Under the pieces are notes generated by a model that saw only the letters and a program-made list of their open reading frames with translations, had not been told where the DNA came from and ran no database searches. Shown piece by piece: positions 1-8,799 of a stretch of 64,000 nucleotides of DNA; position 1 is the stretch's first letter, and each line of letters starts with the position of its first letter. The position numbers were made by a program, and so were the translations under genes. Source of the DNA: Asticcacaulis excentricus CB 48 (lineage in GTDB: Bacteria > Pseudomonadota > Alphaproteobacteria > Caulobacterales > Caulobacteraceae); contig NC_014816.1 in the NCBI RefSeq assembly GCF_000175215.2, positions 1,175,001 through 1,239,000 on the forward strand. Reading direction: 5' to 3'.

Positions 1-499
1 TCAGCTTTTCGTCGGCTACGGCCTTCACGCTCTCCTGCAAGGCCAGTTCCTCGGCGGCGCTCAGGGGTTTGGGTGCGGGCGGCGGCACGGGACGCGCGAT
101 CTTCTGCACCGGCCCCTGAATGAGGCGAAGACGCTCGACCGTACCGGCGCCGAGGAACAGATTGACGCGATCGAGAATGACGCGGCTCTGATGCTGGATG
201 ACCGAGGCAAACGACCCTTCTACGCGCAGATCAAGCGTGCCTCCGGCCCTGGCGCCGGGCCGGGCGCGTATGACCTTCACGGGTTCTGTAATGCGCGCCA
301 CCGTATCGCCGACAATCTCCGGCCAGCGGCTTTTGAGTTGGCCCGCCCCGGTGTCATAGGCTTCAAATCGTTCATTGAGTGCCTTCATCATCGGCGCTAT
401 CTGTCGATTGACGGGCGGCGTTGGCTTCGGCGCGCGGCGCGTCCGCGTGGTCCGCAGGATACGCACGGCTTCTTCATAGGACGGCAGGTCACGTTTCAT
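1..499 (-). CDS. dciA: DUF721 / DciA-family protein, 3' part beyond the window
   Basis: This reverse-strand frame starts at the ATG at 499 and stays open to the left edge, so only about the first 166 residues are visible. The protein begins MKRDLPSYEEAVRIL. It has a basic proline-rich segment, then the DUF721 core with the motifs SRWPEIVGDTVA and LDLRVEGSFASVIQHQ, and a proline-rich linker. DciA proteins load or assist the replicative helicase DnaB in bacteria that lack DnaC. The family is recognised from motifs; the helicase role is known for the family and not shown here. Its start codon overlaps the mutY start on the other strand. Confidence 0.82.
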   Translation of the reverse strand, partial: MKRDLPSYEEAVRILRTTRTRRAPKPTPPVNRQIAPMMKALNERFEAYDTGAGQLKSRWPEIVGDTVARITEPVKVIRARPGARAGGTLDLRVEGSFASVIQHQSRVILDRVNLFLGAGTVERLRLIQGPVQKIARPVPPPAPKPLSAAEELALQESVKAVADEKL

Positions 500-1580
500 G
501 GTAGTGAGTATAGAGCGTACAGATGAAAATGTCTCGTCTGCCCGTCAGAGATTGCTGGGCTGGTACGACCGCAATGCGCGCGTTTTGCCCTGGCGCGAAG
601 GGCCGGGGGCCGCGCTTAAGGCCGATCCCTACCGCGTGTGGATGTCGGAGGTGATGCTGCAGCAGACCACCGTGCCGCACGCCACGCCCTATTTTGAAAA
701 ATTCACTGCCCTGTGGCCAAGCGTGGCCGATCTGGCCGCCGCGCCCGATGAGCGGGTGATGGCTGAATGGGCGGGGCTGGGCTATTATTCGCGGGCGCGT
801 AACCTACTCAAATGCGCGCGAGCGGTGGTCAACGAACATGGCGGCGTCTTTCCGGCGGATGAGGCGGCCTTGCTGAAACTGCCGGGGTTCGGCCCCTACA
901 CAGCAGCGGCGGTAATGGCCTTTGCGTTCGGAAAAGCCGCCAATGTGGTCGATGGCAATATCGAGCGGGTGATGAGTCGCCTCTATGCCGTCAAAACACC
1001 TGTGCCGCAGGCCCGACCTCTGTTGCGCGAACTGGCGGCCCGCTGGGTACGCGAAGACCGCGCGCGGGACTGGCCGCAGGCGCTGATGGACCTGTCGGCC
1101 AGTGTCTGTCGCCCTAAATCGGCATCCTGCCTGATCTGTCCGTTGCGTGAGGATTGCGCCGCCTTTGCCGAAGGGCAGCCGGAGGCCTATCCGCGGAAAG
1201 CGGCCAAGGCCCCGAAACCGGCACGGCACGGCGTGGCGTTTCTGATCACGTCAGAAGACGGGTTTGTGGTCGAACGTCGCCCAGACAAGGGCTTGCTTGG
1301 CGGGATGCTTGGCCTGCCGCATCTGGAATGGCGCGCTGAGGTTTGGGGGGAGGCGGAAATCGTCTTTCCATCAATCCGGCATTGCCGTGACGCGTGGGAA
1401 AATCTCGGCACCTACGCGCACGTTTTTACGCACTTCGCGTTGAACCAACAGGTCTGGCGGATCGAGTTGAGTGCAGACGAAATGACAGCGTTCCTGCGTG
1501 AGCACAATGCTTACCAGGGTTTGAGTTGGGCGGATGTCAAAACCTTACCAACCGTGTTCGCTAAGGCTTTAAAACTTTAG
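498..1580 (+). CDS. mutY: A/G-specific adenine DNA glycosylase MutY
   Basis: Removes adenine mispaired with 8-oxoguanine or guanine in base excision repair. The 360-residue protein shows every family landmark. These are the catalytic Glu about residue 51 in EVMLQQTT, the helix-hairpin-helix LKLPGFGPYTA about 127-136, the catalytic Asp about 152 in VVDGNIERV, and the four-cysteine iron-sulfur loop C-x6-C-x2-C-x5-C at 204-220. A C-terminal NUDIX-like domain that reads 8-oxoG follows, with YAHVFTHF. The start at 498 overlaps the dciA start in the sequence CATG; a GTG two codons further in is an alternative. No clear Shine-Dalgarno site precedes it. The family call is secure; the exact start is less so. 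Confidence 0.95.
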   Translation: MVVSIERTDENVSSARQRLLGWYDRNARVLPWREGPGAALKADPYRVWMSEVMLQQTTVPHATPYFEKFTALWPSVADLAAAPDERVMAEWAGLGYYSRARNLLKCARAVVNEHGGVFPADEAALLKLPGFGPYTAAAVMAFAFGKAANVVDGNIERVMSRLYAVKTPVPQARPLLRELAARWVREDRARDWPQALMDLSASVCRPKSASCLICPLREDCAAFAEGQPEAYPRKAAKAPKPARHGVAFLITSEDGFVVERRPDKGLLGGMLGLPHLEWRAEVWGEAEIVFPSIRHCRDAWENLGTYAHVFTHFALNQQVWRIELSADEMTAFLREHNAYQGLSWADVKTLPTVFAKALKL

Positions 1581-1589
1581 GCAGGGGAA

Positions 1590-1949
1590 ATGAAAACCGG
1601 CGCCTTGCTAGTGGCAATAGTAGTTTACACGGCTGCTGGTGAGCCTGGTTTTGTTCGGGCAGAAAATTTGGTTCTTTTAGACAGGCCTTCGATACCCGAT
1701 TTGTTCAAAGAGCAGCAAATGCACAGTGATATTGAGGCGACGGGTAAATCATTCGAAGTCGTGTGTGTTATTGGCTCGTCCGGTTATCTGCAAAACTGCA
1801 TCGCTTTTGACGAGGGGTATCCGGACAAGGCTTATGTGAGAAACGTGCGCGAATATATGCAGACTTGGCGTTATGGTACCCGATCCAAAACCGGTGAAAG
1901 CGTTGTGGGTAAAAAAGCCCGATTCCGCTGGCAGTATACGCTGCAATAA
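1590..1949 (+). CDS. Small secreted protein, possible orphan TonB C-terminal-like domain
   Basis: A 119-residue protein starting 9 bases after mutY. It has an N-terminal hydrophobic stretch that looks like a signal peptide, ending near residue 24. The rest is about 90 residues with VVCVIGSSGYLQNC and a tail of alternating basic and aromatic residues (GKKARFRWQY). That pattern resembles the beta-strand ending of TonB C-terminal domains, but there is no proline-rich linker and no obvious membrane anchor apart from the signal. Two cysteines lie 12 residues apart and could form a disulfide. Base composition is more AT-rich than mutY upstream. The TonB-like assignment is tentative; otherwise it is a hypothetical exported protein. 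Confidence 0.55.
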   Translation: MKTGALLVAIVVYTAAGEPGFVRAENLVLLDRPSIPDLFKEQQMHSDIEATGKSFEVVCVIGSSGYLQNCIAFDEGYPDKAYVRNVREYMQTWRYGTRSKTGESVVGKKARFRWQYTLQ

Positions 1950-1976
1950 AAAATGCCCCGCCTGTGAGGGCGGGGC
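1950..1976 (-). terminator. Rho-independent terminator of the secreted repeat protein gene
   Basis: Eight GC-rich base pairs (1955-1962 with 1969-1976) close a six-base loop. Read on the minus strand the hairpin is followed by a run of six T. It lies about 40 bases past the stop at 2019. On the plus strand the hairpin has no T run, so it would terminate the 1590-1949 gene only weakly. Confidence 0.8.
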
Positions 1977-2018
1977 GAGGGGAGGGTTCACGAGGTACGC
2001 TTACTGAAACCGGAGCGG

Positions 2019-3437
2019 TTATCCCGCGGTATTGCTGCCATTGCCGGGGAGCGTGCACTTTTCAGGCACGCCGGGGTTGGTGGCGGCGATATGGCAGGGC
2101 ACGGCAGGATTGAGGGCCGTGCGGGCCTTGTTGAGCACCGCAATATAGCCGCGTTTGTTGGTGCAGGCGATTTCCAGCACCACCTGCCCATTGTTTTCAA
2201 AGGCGTAGCGGGCGTCGCTGATCACACAGTCGGCCTTGATCGATTTGTGATTGAGGCTCAGGGTTTGCAGGTGCGCTTTGAGCTGATCACGGCTCATATA
2301 GGCGCAGTCGGTCTTTTGCACAGCGGCACCGAAGCAGTCGAAGGTTTCGAGTTTGCCCTCCTTGCCCGCATCGGGGATCAGGGCGATCAGGCCGGTTTTC
2401 GCTTCCATGCATTTGAATTCAGCCAGGTCGCGATTGGTGACGGTGTCACGGCCGATGCGGCGGAAGTCTTCGATTGTGCATGCAATGCCGGCTGCGCTCA
2501 GGGCCTGCGCATAGGCATCCTTAAATTTGGCCTTGGCCTCGTCTTGTTTGGCCTGACCCGCGGCGGCCAGAGCGGCGGCGTCGGTGAACTTGCAGCCGCC
2601 GATACTGGCCGCCTTGTCGCAGCCGACCTTGCCCTTGAACTGGGTGTCAAGGTCGGTGACCAGCACAAATCCCGGCTTGCCTTCGCAGCCGACTTCGTAA
2701 TATTCGGCGTCCTTGGTTGCGCCGACAAAGCGGGCATTGTTAAGCGCGCAGTCTGGCGCATTCTTGCGGACCAGCGCCCCAACGGTTTGCGGCAACAGCT
2801 CTGACGTGGTCAGCTCGCACTTCAGCGTGGTGTCAGCGGTTTTCAGACAGTTGAGAAAGCCCACGGACTGATCTGTCGCCTTCCAGGTCGGCACTGTAAA
2901 GATGCCGCCAGCGGTGTTTTTACAGCCAATTTCATAGGTTTCGGTATTGGCCTTGGGGTCGGCGCGGATAAAGCGCGCACCCGCAATCTGACAGGTCGGA
3001 ATCTTCGACTTGGCTGTATCGGTCAGCCAGTAGTGGGTCGCACGATTGCCCCGCAGCCTGCACACCGGACTGCCGGGTGAGGCCTTGGCGATGGCGGCGG
3101 CTTCAAGGCAGCCCATTGGATCGCCAAACGGCGCGTTTTTGGCCATGTAGAGGAGGTAGCCGCGTTGGTCCTTGCATGCCACTTCGAAACTATCGATAGC
3201 GACCTTTTTACCATCGACGGTCGCTTCTGCGGCGACTGGCACTGAGGCCTCGGTTAAGTCGCACGGCATGCCGAAGGTCTTCACCAGCTTGCTAACCGTT
3301 TTGACGTTTTCGGCAGCGGCTTCGGCCGCCAGCATCTCCTTGCGGCTTTGCTGCGCATTGGCAGATGAGGCGATCAGCCCCAAGCCAGCACAGACAGCTA
3401 AGGCCACCGCCCAGCGGCGAAGGGTGTGCGTAATCAT
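2019..3437 (-). CDS. Secreted protein with five four-cysteine repeats (paralogue 1)
   Basis: I recognise no named function. The 472-residue protein starts with a signal peptide ending about residue 29 (SSANAQQ). The mature part is built of five repeats, each with four cysteines: 59/88/110/126, 149/172/197/207, 230/251/273/282, 320/343/368/378 and 404/425/448/461. The second cysteine of most repeats lies in a core like YYEVGCEGKPGFV. The even number and spacing suggest two disulfides per repeat, so a rigid periplasmic or surface protein. A paralogue with the same cysteine plan lies at 10302-11687. It is probably transcribed alone, with its own terminator and an AT-rich upstream region. Gene confidence is high; function is unknown. 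Confidence 0.85.
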   Translation of the reverse strand: MITHTLRRWAVALAVCAGLGLIASSANAQQSRKEMLAAEAAAENVKTVSKLVKTFGMPCDLTEASVPVAAEATVDGKKVAIDSFEVACKDQRGYLLYMAKNAPFGDPMGCLEAAAIAKASPGSPVCRLRGNRATHYWLTDTAKSKIPTCQIAGARFIRADPKANTETYEIGCKNTAGGIFTVPTWKATDQSVGFLNCLKTADTTLKCELTTSELLPQTVGALVRKNAPDCALNNARFVGATKDAEYYEVGCEGKPGFVLVTDLDTQFKGKVGCDKAASIGGCKFTDAAALAAAGQAKQDEAKAKFKDAYAQALSAAGIACTIEDFRRIGRDTVTNRDLAEFKCMEAKTGLIALIPDAGKEGKLETFDCFGAAVQKTDCAYMSRDQLKAHLQTLSLNHKSIKADCVISDARYAFENNGQVVLEIACTNKRGYIAVLNKARTALNPAVPCHIAATNPGVPEKCTLPGNGSNTAG

Positions 3438-3519
3438 CCTGACGTTCCCGTGGTTACGGCTTTGTGCCGTTTATTTGTCAGATGATTAAACGCGCGGATA
3501 GGCTCAAAATCAAGCAAAA

Positions 3520-3545
3520 ATGATCAATAGTGCAAATTTGATCAT
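3520..3545. promoter_or_regulatory. Inverted repeat in promoter region, possible operator
   Basis: An eight-base inverted repeat, ATGATCAA (3520-3527) and TTGATCAT (3538-3545), is separated by ten bases in an AT-rich patch about 83 bases upstream of the secreted repeat protein start. Symmetry and position suit a regulator binding site. The regulator is unknown. Confidence 0.35.
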
Positions 3546-3552
3546 CAAAGCA

Positions 3553-3578
3553 AAAACCCGGCCTTTCGACCGGGTTTT
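3553..3578 (-). terminator. Rho-independent terminator of ccrM
   Basis: The hairpin AAAACCCGG (3553-3561) with CCGGGTTTT (3570-3578) lies 55 bases past the ccrM stop. Read on the minus strand its 3' arm runs into TTTTTGC, a typical intrinsic terminator. Confidence 0.8.
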
Positions 3579-3632
3579 CCTGTGATTGAAAATGGACGAT
3601 CCCACCTTACGCGGTACGGTCCGGGTGAAGGA

Positions 3633-4927
<1,295 letters not shown>

Positions 4928-5551
4928 TTAGGCGTCTACAGCGGCCGTTTCAGCGACAGGGGACAGGACCGAGCGAACCGTGGCCCAACTCATCCGATGG
5001 ATAGGGGAGGGGCCGTGCAGGCGTATCGCGGCGATGTGGGCTTCGGCCTGATAGCCCTTGTGCGATTTGAAGCCATAGATGGGATAGAGGGCGTCCATCT
5101 CGATCATGATGCGGTCGCGCGCCGTCTTGGCGAGGATAGAAGCGGCCGCGATGGACAGAGATTTGTCGTCGCCCTTGACCACCGCTGTGGCGGGTATGGC
5201 TAGCGGCGGGCAGCGATTGCCGTCGATCAGCGCGTGGATAGGTTGGGGGCTGAGGGCTTCGACGGCGTGGGTCATACCCATCATTGTCGCCCTAAGGATA
5301 TTGTGGCAGTCGATATCGGCAGCGGAAATCTCGATCACCGACCAAGCCAAAGCCGCGGCCTTAATGTCAGGCTCCAGCGCAAATCGTTGCTTTTCGCTGA
5401 GCTTTTTGGAGTCGGCTATGCCGGGCGGAATGCGCGCCGGATCAAGGATGACGGCGGCCACGCACAAGGGCCCGGCGCAGGGGCCGCGTCCGGCCTCATC
5501 GACCCCACAGACCAGACCGTCAAACTGAGACTCAAAGGTAAAATCGGGCAT
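4928..5551 (-). CDS. rnhB: Ribonuclease HII
   Basis: Cuts RNA in RNA-DNA hybrids and single ribonucleotides in DNA. The 207-residue protein has the RNase HII active-site Asp-Glu pair in VDEAGRGPCAGPL near residue 18. The later catalytic Asp sits in ALIDGNRCP, and the conserved IAAASILAKTARD motif follows. The end KSHKGY is typical. The length is normal. It lies upstream of ccrM on the same strand, as in Caulobacter, but the 179-base gap with its own promoter signals means ccrM is probably transcribed separately. Confidence 0.96.
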   Translation of the reverse strand: MPDFTFESQFDGLVCGVDEAGRGPCAGPLCVAAVILDPARIPPGIADSKKLSEKQRFALEPDIKAAALAWSVIEISAADIDCHNILRATMMGMTHAVEALSPQPIHALIDGNRCPPLAIPATAVVKGDDKSLSIAAASILAKTARDRIMIEMDALYPIYGFKSHKGYQAEAHIAAIRLHGPSPIHRMSWATVRSVLSPVAETAAVDA

Positions 5552-5604
5552 GGATGGCTCAATACCCGATTCCGCTATCTGTGACGAGAGTCGCTGAGAA
5601 CCGC

Positions 5605-6198
5605 TCAGGCGAAGGTCTGGGCCACATCGGCCGTAACGCCGCGCCCCTTGGGATCAGGGCCGAAGCGATTGGCACCGGGCGTGCCGTCAAGGACGTTAAA
5701 GACGAACAACACAACGGAACCAACGAAGGTTGGCAGCCATACCATAAGAAAGCCGCTGCCTATCAAGCTGAAAACCGCCTGCGGATTGTTCTCGTACTTG
5801 TCGGTAAACAGGCTGGCGAGGTGTCCGCCTTGGGTTACCAGAAACAGAACGAGCCCGACCACAAAGGCTGCGATGGGCAGGATCAACCACCATCCCGTGC
5901 GGTTGGTATCATGCAGACGGCGCACACCGACGGCCAGATTGGGCACAAGCAGGGCGAGGGAGATTACATTGCCGACTTGCCCTAGCACCATGAAAGTGGG
6001 GTTGAACATGAAATTCGACGGATCGGTCTGCGCGCTGATGGTGCTGAAGGACTGAAACATCAGCGCCATGACGATACTGTTGAGCACCGAAAAGAAAAGG
6101 AATTGCACAAGCCAGAATAACCAGAACTCCTGACGTCGCGCGCGCCCATTAAAATCGGCATACTTGGTGAGCGGTCGAAATGCTATTGGTACAGCCAT
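5605..6198 (-). CDS. DUF805 family membrane protein (first of a tandem pair)
   Basis: A 197-residue inner-membrane protein with about four hydrophobic segments. It shows the three DUF805 landmarks: YADFNGRARRQEFW before the first segment, RRLHDTNRTGWW in the middle, and NRFGPDPKG at the C-terminus. The family is widespread and has no firmly assigned biochemical role. It lies 24 bases downstream of a second DUF805 gene on the same strand, so the two are probably co-transcribed. The pair is a local duplication: both end with almost the same GRGVT motif. Family confident, function unknown. Confidence 0.88.
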   Translation of the reverse strand: MAVPIAFRPLTKYADFNGRARRQEFWLFWLVQFLFFSVLNSIVMALMFQSFSTISAQTDPSNFMFNPTFMVLGQVGNVISLALLVPNLAVGVRRLHDTNRTGWWLILPIAAFVVGLVLFLVTQGGHLASLFTDKYENNPQAVFSLIGSGFLMVWLPTFVGSVVLFVFNVLDGTPGANRFGPDPKGRGVTADVAQTFA

Positions 6199-6222
6199 GG
6201 ATTTTTCCCCCGTGCGTGTGAC

Positions 6223-6792
6223 TTAGAAGGTTGACGCAACACTTTCGGTAACCCCCCGCCCCTTGGGGTCCGGGCCAAAGCGGTTGGCGTTGGGCGTACC
6301 ATCCTGCACATGGAACCACAGCGTCACCAGGCTGGCCAGCCAGGTGGGTAGAAGCACATAAAGCGCGATGGGCGCCATGGAGCTGTAAACCGCCATACTG
6401 GCCTGCGCATCGCCCGATTCTAGGCTCGAAGGATCAAGGTTCTGGAAGTTCTGCCCCATCTGGGCCACGGCCTCACTGGCGAACACAAGGGTGAGGATCA
6501 GCGACACGATCATGACCGCCGGATAGAACAGAATCCACAGGCCTGTGCGGTTGGTATCATGGAATCGACGCACACCCACGGCTATAGATGGGATGAGCAC
6601 GCCGAGCCCAAAAATCAGGGCCAGACCCGCTGCAAGGCCTGCGACCAACCCGCCCGTCATCTGTACGATGTTCAAGAAGAGGCTGACCACCACCTGAAAC
6701 AGGTAAAACAGCCAGTATTCCGAGCGACGAGCGCGGCCCTGAAAGTCGAAATAGCGCTTCAGCGGTTGAAACATCAGATCGAAACTGAACAT
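6223..6792 (-). CDS. DUF805 family membrane protein (second of a tandem pair)
   Basis: A 189-residue paralogue of the neighbour at 5605-6198. The landmarks are YFDFQGRARRSEYW near residue 13, RRFHDTNRTGLW near the middle, and NANRFGPDPKGRG at the end. Hydrophobic stretches follow the first motif and flank the second. The gene is the upstream member of the pair. The gap to ygfZ upstream is 71 bases and may hold the promoter. Three further DUF805 genes occur in this window (51.8, 52.3 and 57.7 kb). No substrate or partner is evident from context. Confidence 0.88.
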   Translation of the reverse strand: MFSFDLMFQPLKRYFDFQGRARRSEYWLFYLFQVVVSLFLNIVQMTGGLVAGLAAGLALIFGLGVLIPSIAVGVRRFHDTNRTGLWILFYPAVMIVSLILTLVFASEAVAQMGQNFQNLDPSSLESGDAQASMAVYSSMAPIALYVLLPTWLASLVTLWFHVQDGTPNANRFGPDPKGRGVTESVASTF

Positions 6793-6863
6793 GGGTGTCC
6801 CTTTGGCCGTGAGTGATACCTGACGATAACCGCAGCCGGACGGACTGGCAAATGAAACCCGTG

Positions 6864-7673
6864 TCAGGTTTCAGCCGATTTGAGGTGCGGGGCCAGCCAG
6901 TCGGGGACGGCGAGGGTGACCGCGTCACCTGCACATGTCAGATCACCGTCCAACCGGTCCAGCCGCATCAGGGCTAGCGACTTGCCGTTAGCTGAGGCCA
7001 AAATCTCCCCGGCGCGACGCTCGCCCAACAGGACTTCGCTGCCGAAGGCAAAGGTACCGTTATGGCTCAAGGGGATAAGGCGGTTCTTGATGGTGCCGCG
7101 CCGCTTCATACGTGACGTAGTTTCCTGACCCACAAAGCAGCCTTTCTTAAAGTCTATGGCCGCTATCAGGTCCATATTGATGTCGATCGGGTAGAGATAG
7201 TCTTTGGGGAAGTCGAGCCCCGGTTCGGCCACTCCCTGCGTCAGACGAAACTCTGTGTAGGTCGTGAAGCCTCCCATTGCTTCAAACGTCCCGTAGGCGC
7301 GATAAAGCCCCGGTGCGCGGGGGTCGGGCAATCCCTCAGAGAAAGAGGCATAGACCTTCGCCTCGGGTTTTGACAGGGTGACCTTTGCCCGCAACTTGAA
7401 CATATTCAGCCGGGTGAACAGTTCGTCGCGTACCCCGGCATCGACATCTATCCAGACAGTATCCGAATCCCGTGGACAGATGAACACATCGGCGCTCAGC
7501 TTACCTTGTGGGGTCAGGAACGCGCCATAATATAAGTGCCTGTTCTCTCCGGCAGCGACGGCGTCGAAGATGTTTTCCAGGTCAATAGACGTCTGGCCAT
7601 TGAGGAACTTTCCCCAGTCGGGACCACTCAGGGCGATCAGGGCACGGTGCGGCAGGGCAATAAGGTTGGTCAT
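6864..7673 (-). CDS. ygfZ: YgfZ/GcvT-like folate-binding protein
   Basis: YgfZ (IBA57 in mitochondria) uses tetrahydrofolate to help repair or assemble certain iron-sulfur clusters. The 269-residue protein contains the hallmark KGCFVGQE about two thirds along. It begins with LIALPHRALIALSGPDWGKFLNGQ, the N-terminal GcvT-like fold. The Cys in the hallmark is the family's conserved one. It is transcribed away from the glycosyltransferase at 7713, with only 39 bases between the two starts, so the promoters must be close or overlapping. Confidence 0.92.
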   Translation of the reverse strand: MTNLIALPHRALIALSGPDWGKFLNGQTSIDLENIFDAVAAGENRHLYYGAFLTPQGKLSADVFICPRDSDTVWIDVDAGVRDELFTRLNMFKLRAKVTLSKPEAKVYASFSEGLPDPRAPGLYRAYGTFEAMGGFTTYTEFRLTQGVAEPGLDFPKDYLYPIDINMDLIAAIDFKKGCFVGQETTSRMKRRGTIKNRLIPLSHNGTFAFGSEVLLGERRAGEILASANGKSLALMRLDRLDGDLTCAGDAVTLAVPDWLAPHLKSAET

Positions 7674-7712
7674 GTTTGCTGTGAGCTATAGATTCGGGAT
7701 AGGGTATGTAGC

Positions 7713-8684
7713 ATGAGCCGTTCGTTTCCGATCCTGATCGTCGCGCTTGAGGAACCGAAAAGGGCCCTGGCTCTAGGTGGGGTTCTGGCGCGCCTGCTGC
7801 AAGAAGTACCGAACGCTGCCGTGACTCTGATCACGCGCAGCGACAGCGCCGCCCTATTTGCCGATTTCAGCCATATCGAGGTGATTATTCCTTTTGACGG
7901 GGAGGTTGTCTCAATGGCGGGGCTGAAGCTTTGGTGGCAGCTGCGGCAGCGTGAATGGGGCCTGTTGCTGGATACGAGACCGACTCTTTGGTCGCGGTTT
8001 CTCACGGCTAAGACCCGTGCCGTAGCGCAGGATCACCACCCAGAGGTACACCCGGTGATTAAAGTGTCGCGTCTGCTGAAGCTCGAAAAGCCCGAACTGC
8101 CGTGGCTGCACGTGGCCGAAGCGCGGGCTGTGGGGGCAGAGTTCTTTCTCGATGACACACCCGGTGAGGAGGGGCCTTTGCTGGCTATCGCTCCCGGCGC
8201 GCGCTGGCAGGGCGCGCAATGGCCGGCGGAGCGCTTTTCGGTGTTGGCGACGCGCCTGATGAACGAAGATGGCCCGCTGAGAGGCGCGCGTTTGTTGATA
8301 CTGGGGCACGAGAGCGACCGCGAAGCCGCAACAGCGTTGCGCATGGCCGCGCCCAAAGCCCGCGTGATTGAACTAACGGGTAAGCTCGATCCGCTGACCG
8401 CCTATGCCTGCCTGCGTCAGGCCGATGTGTTTATCGGAAATGATGATATCTGGCTGCATCTGGCGGCGGCCGCCAATGTTCTGAGTTTCGGGCTCTATGG
8501 ACCCTCAGATGATCGGGTTGAGGCCCCGCTGGGCAATAATGTGCATATTCTGCGCACGCCGCGGCATTTCGAAGAAATTCGAGCTCAGGACCCGAATCTC
8601 GATCAGGCACTGTGTCATATGCTCGACCTCAGCGTAAACCGGGTGTATGAGGCCGTTCAGACCACATTGACGGCGTCTCGCTAG
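7713..8684 (+). CDS. Glycosyltransferase family 9 (heptosyltransferase-like)
   Basis: A 323-residue protein of the ADP-heptose:LPS heptosyltransferase fold. The N-terminal half has a Rossmann-like stretch with SFPILIVALEEPKRALALGG. The C-terminal half carries LLAIAPGARWQGAQWPAERF and FIGNDDIWLHLAAAANV. The latter is the GT9 donor-site motif (usually GNDSG.MHLAAA) with Asp-Ile-Trp in place of Asp-Ser-Gly. That change could mean altered donor specificity. The likely role is in lipopolysaccharide core or another surface glycan. It shares its upstream region with ygfZ. No other LPS genes are adjacent, so the exact acceptor cannot be inferred. Confidence 0.82.
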   Translation: MSRSFPILIVALEEPKRALALGGVLARLLQEVPNAAVTLITRSDSAALFADFSHIEVIIPFDGEVVSMAGLKLWWQLRQREWGLLLDTRPTLWSRFLTAKTRAVAQDHHPEVHPVIKVSRLLKLEKPELPWLHVAEARAVGAEFFLDDTPGEEGPLLAIAPGARWQGAQWPAERFSVLATRLMNEDGPLRGARLLILGHESDREAATALRMAAPKARVIELTGKLDPLTAYACLRQADVFIGNDDIWLHLAAAANVLSFGLYGPSDDRVEAPLGNNVHILRTPRHFEEIRAQDPNLDQALCHMLDLSVNRVYEAVQTTLTASR

Positions 8685-8790
8685 GCTCCCCGTCTCCACT
8701 GAGGGAGAGGGCTGGGGTAAGGTGGAGCCGTTGTTTCCCCCTCATCCGGCCTTTCAGGCCACCTTCGCCCGCAAGGGAGAAGAGAAACGG
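8685..8790. repeat. REP-like intergenic element
   Basis: The spacer between the GT9 gene and the amidohydrolase has two imperfect palindromic blocks, about CTCCAC..GAGGGAGAGG at 8693-8711 and CCTCATCCGGCCTTTCAGGCCACC at about 8739-8763. A tail like CGCAAGGGAGAAG follows. This composition resembles the short palindromic elements scattered between genes in many proteobacteria. Whether further copies exist in this genome cannot be judged from one window. Confidence 0.4.
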
Positions 8791-8799
8791 AGACGCCCC

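Noticed and set aside
8722..8799. Extended N-terminus of the amidohydrolase
   Set aside because: It would translate the repeat element; the ATG at 8800 gives the normal protein start.
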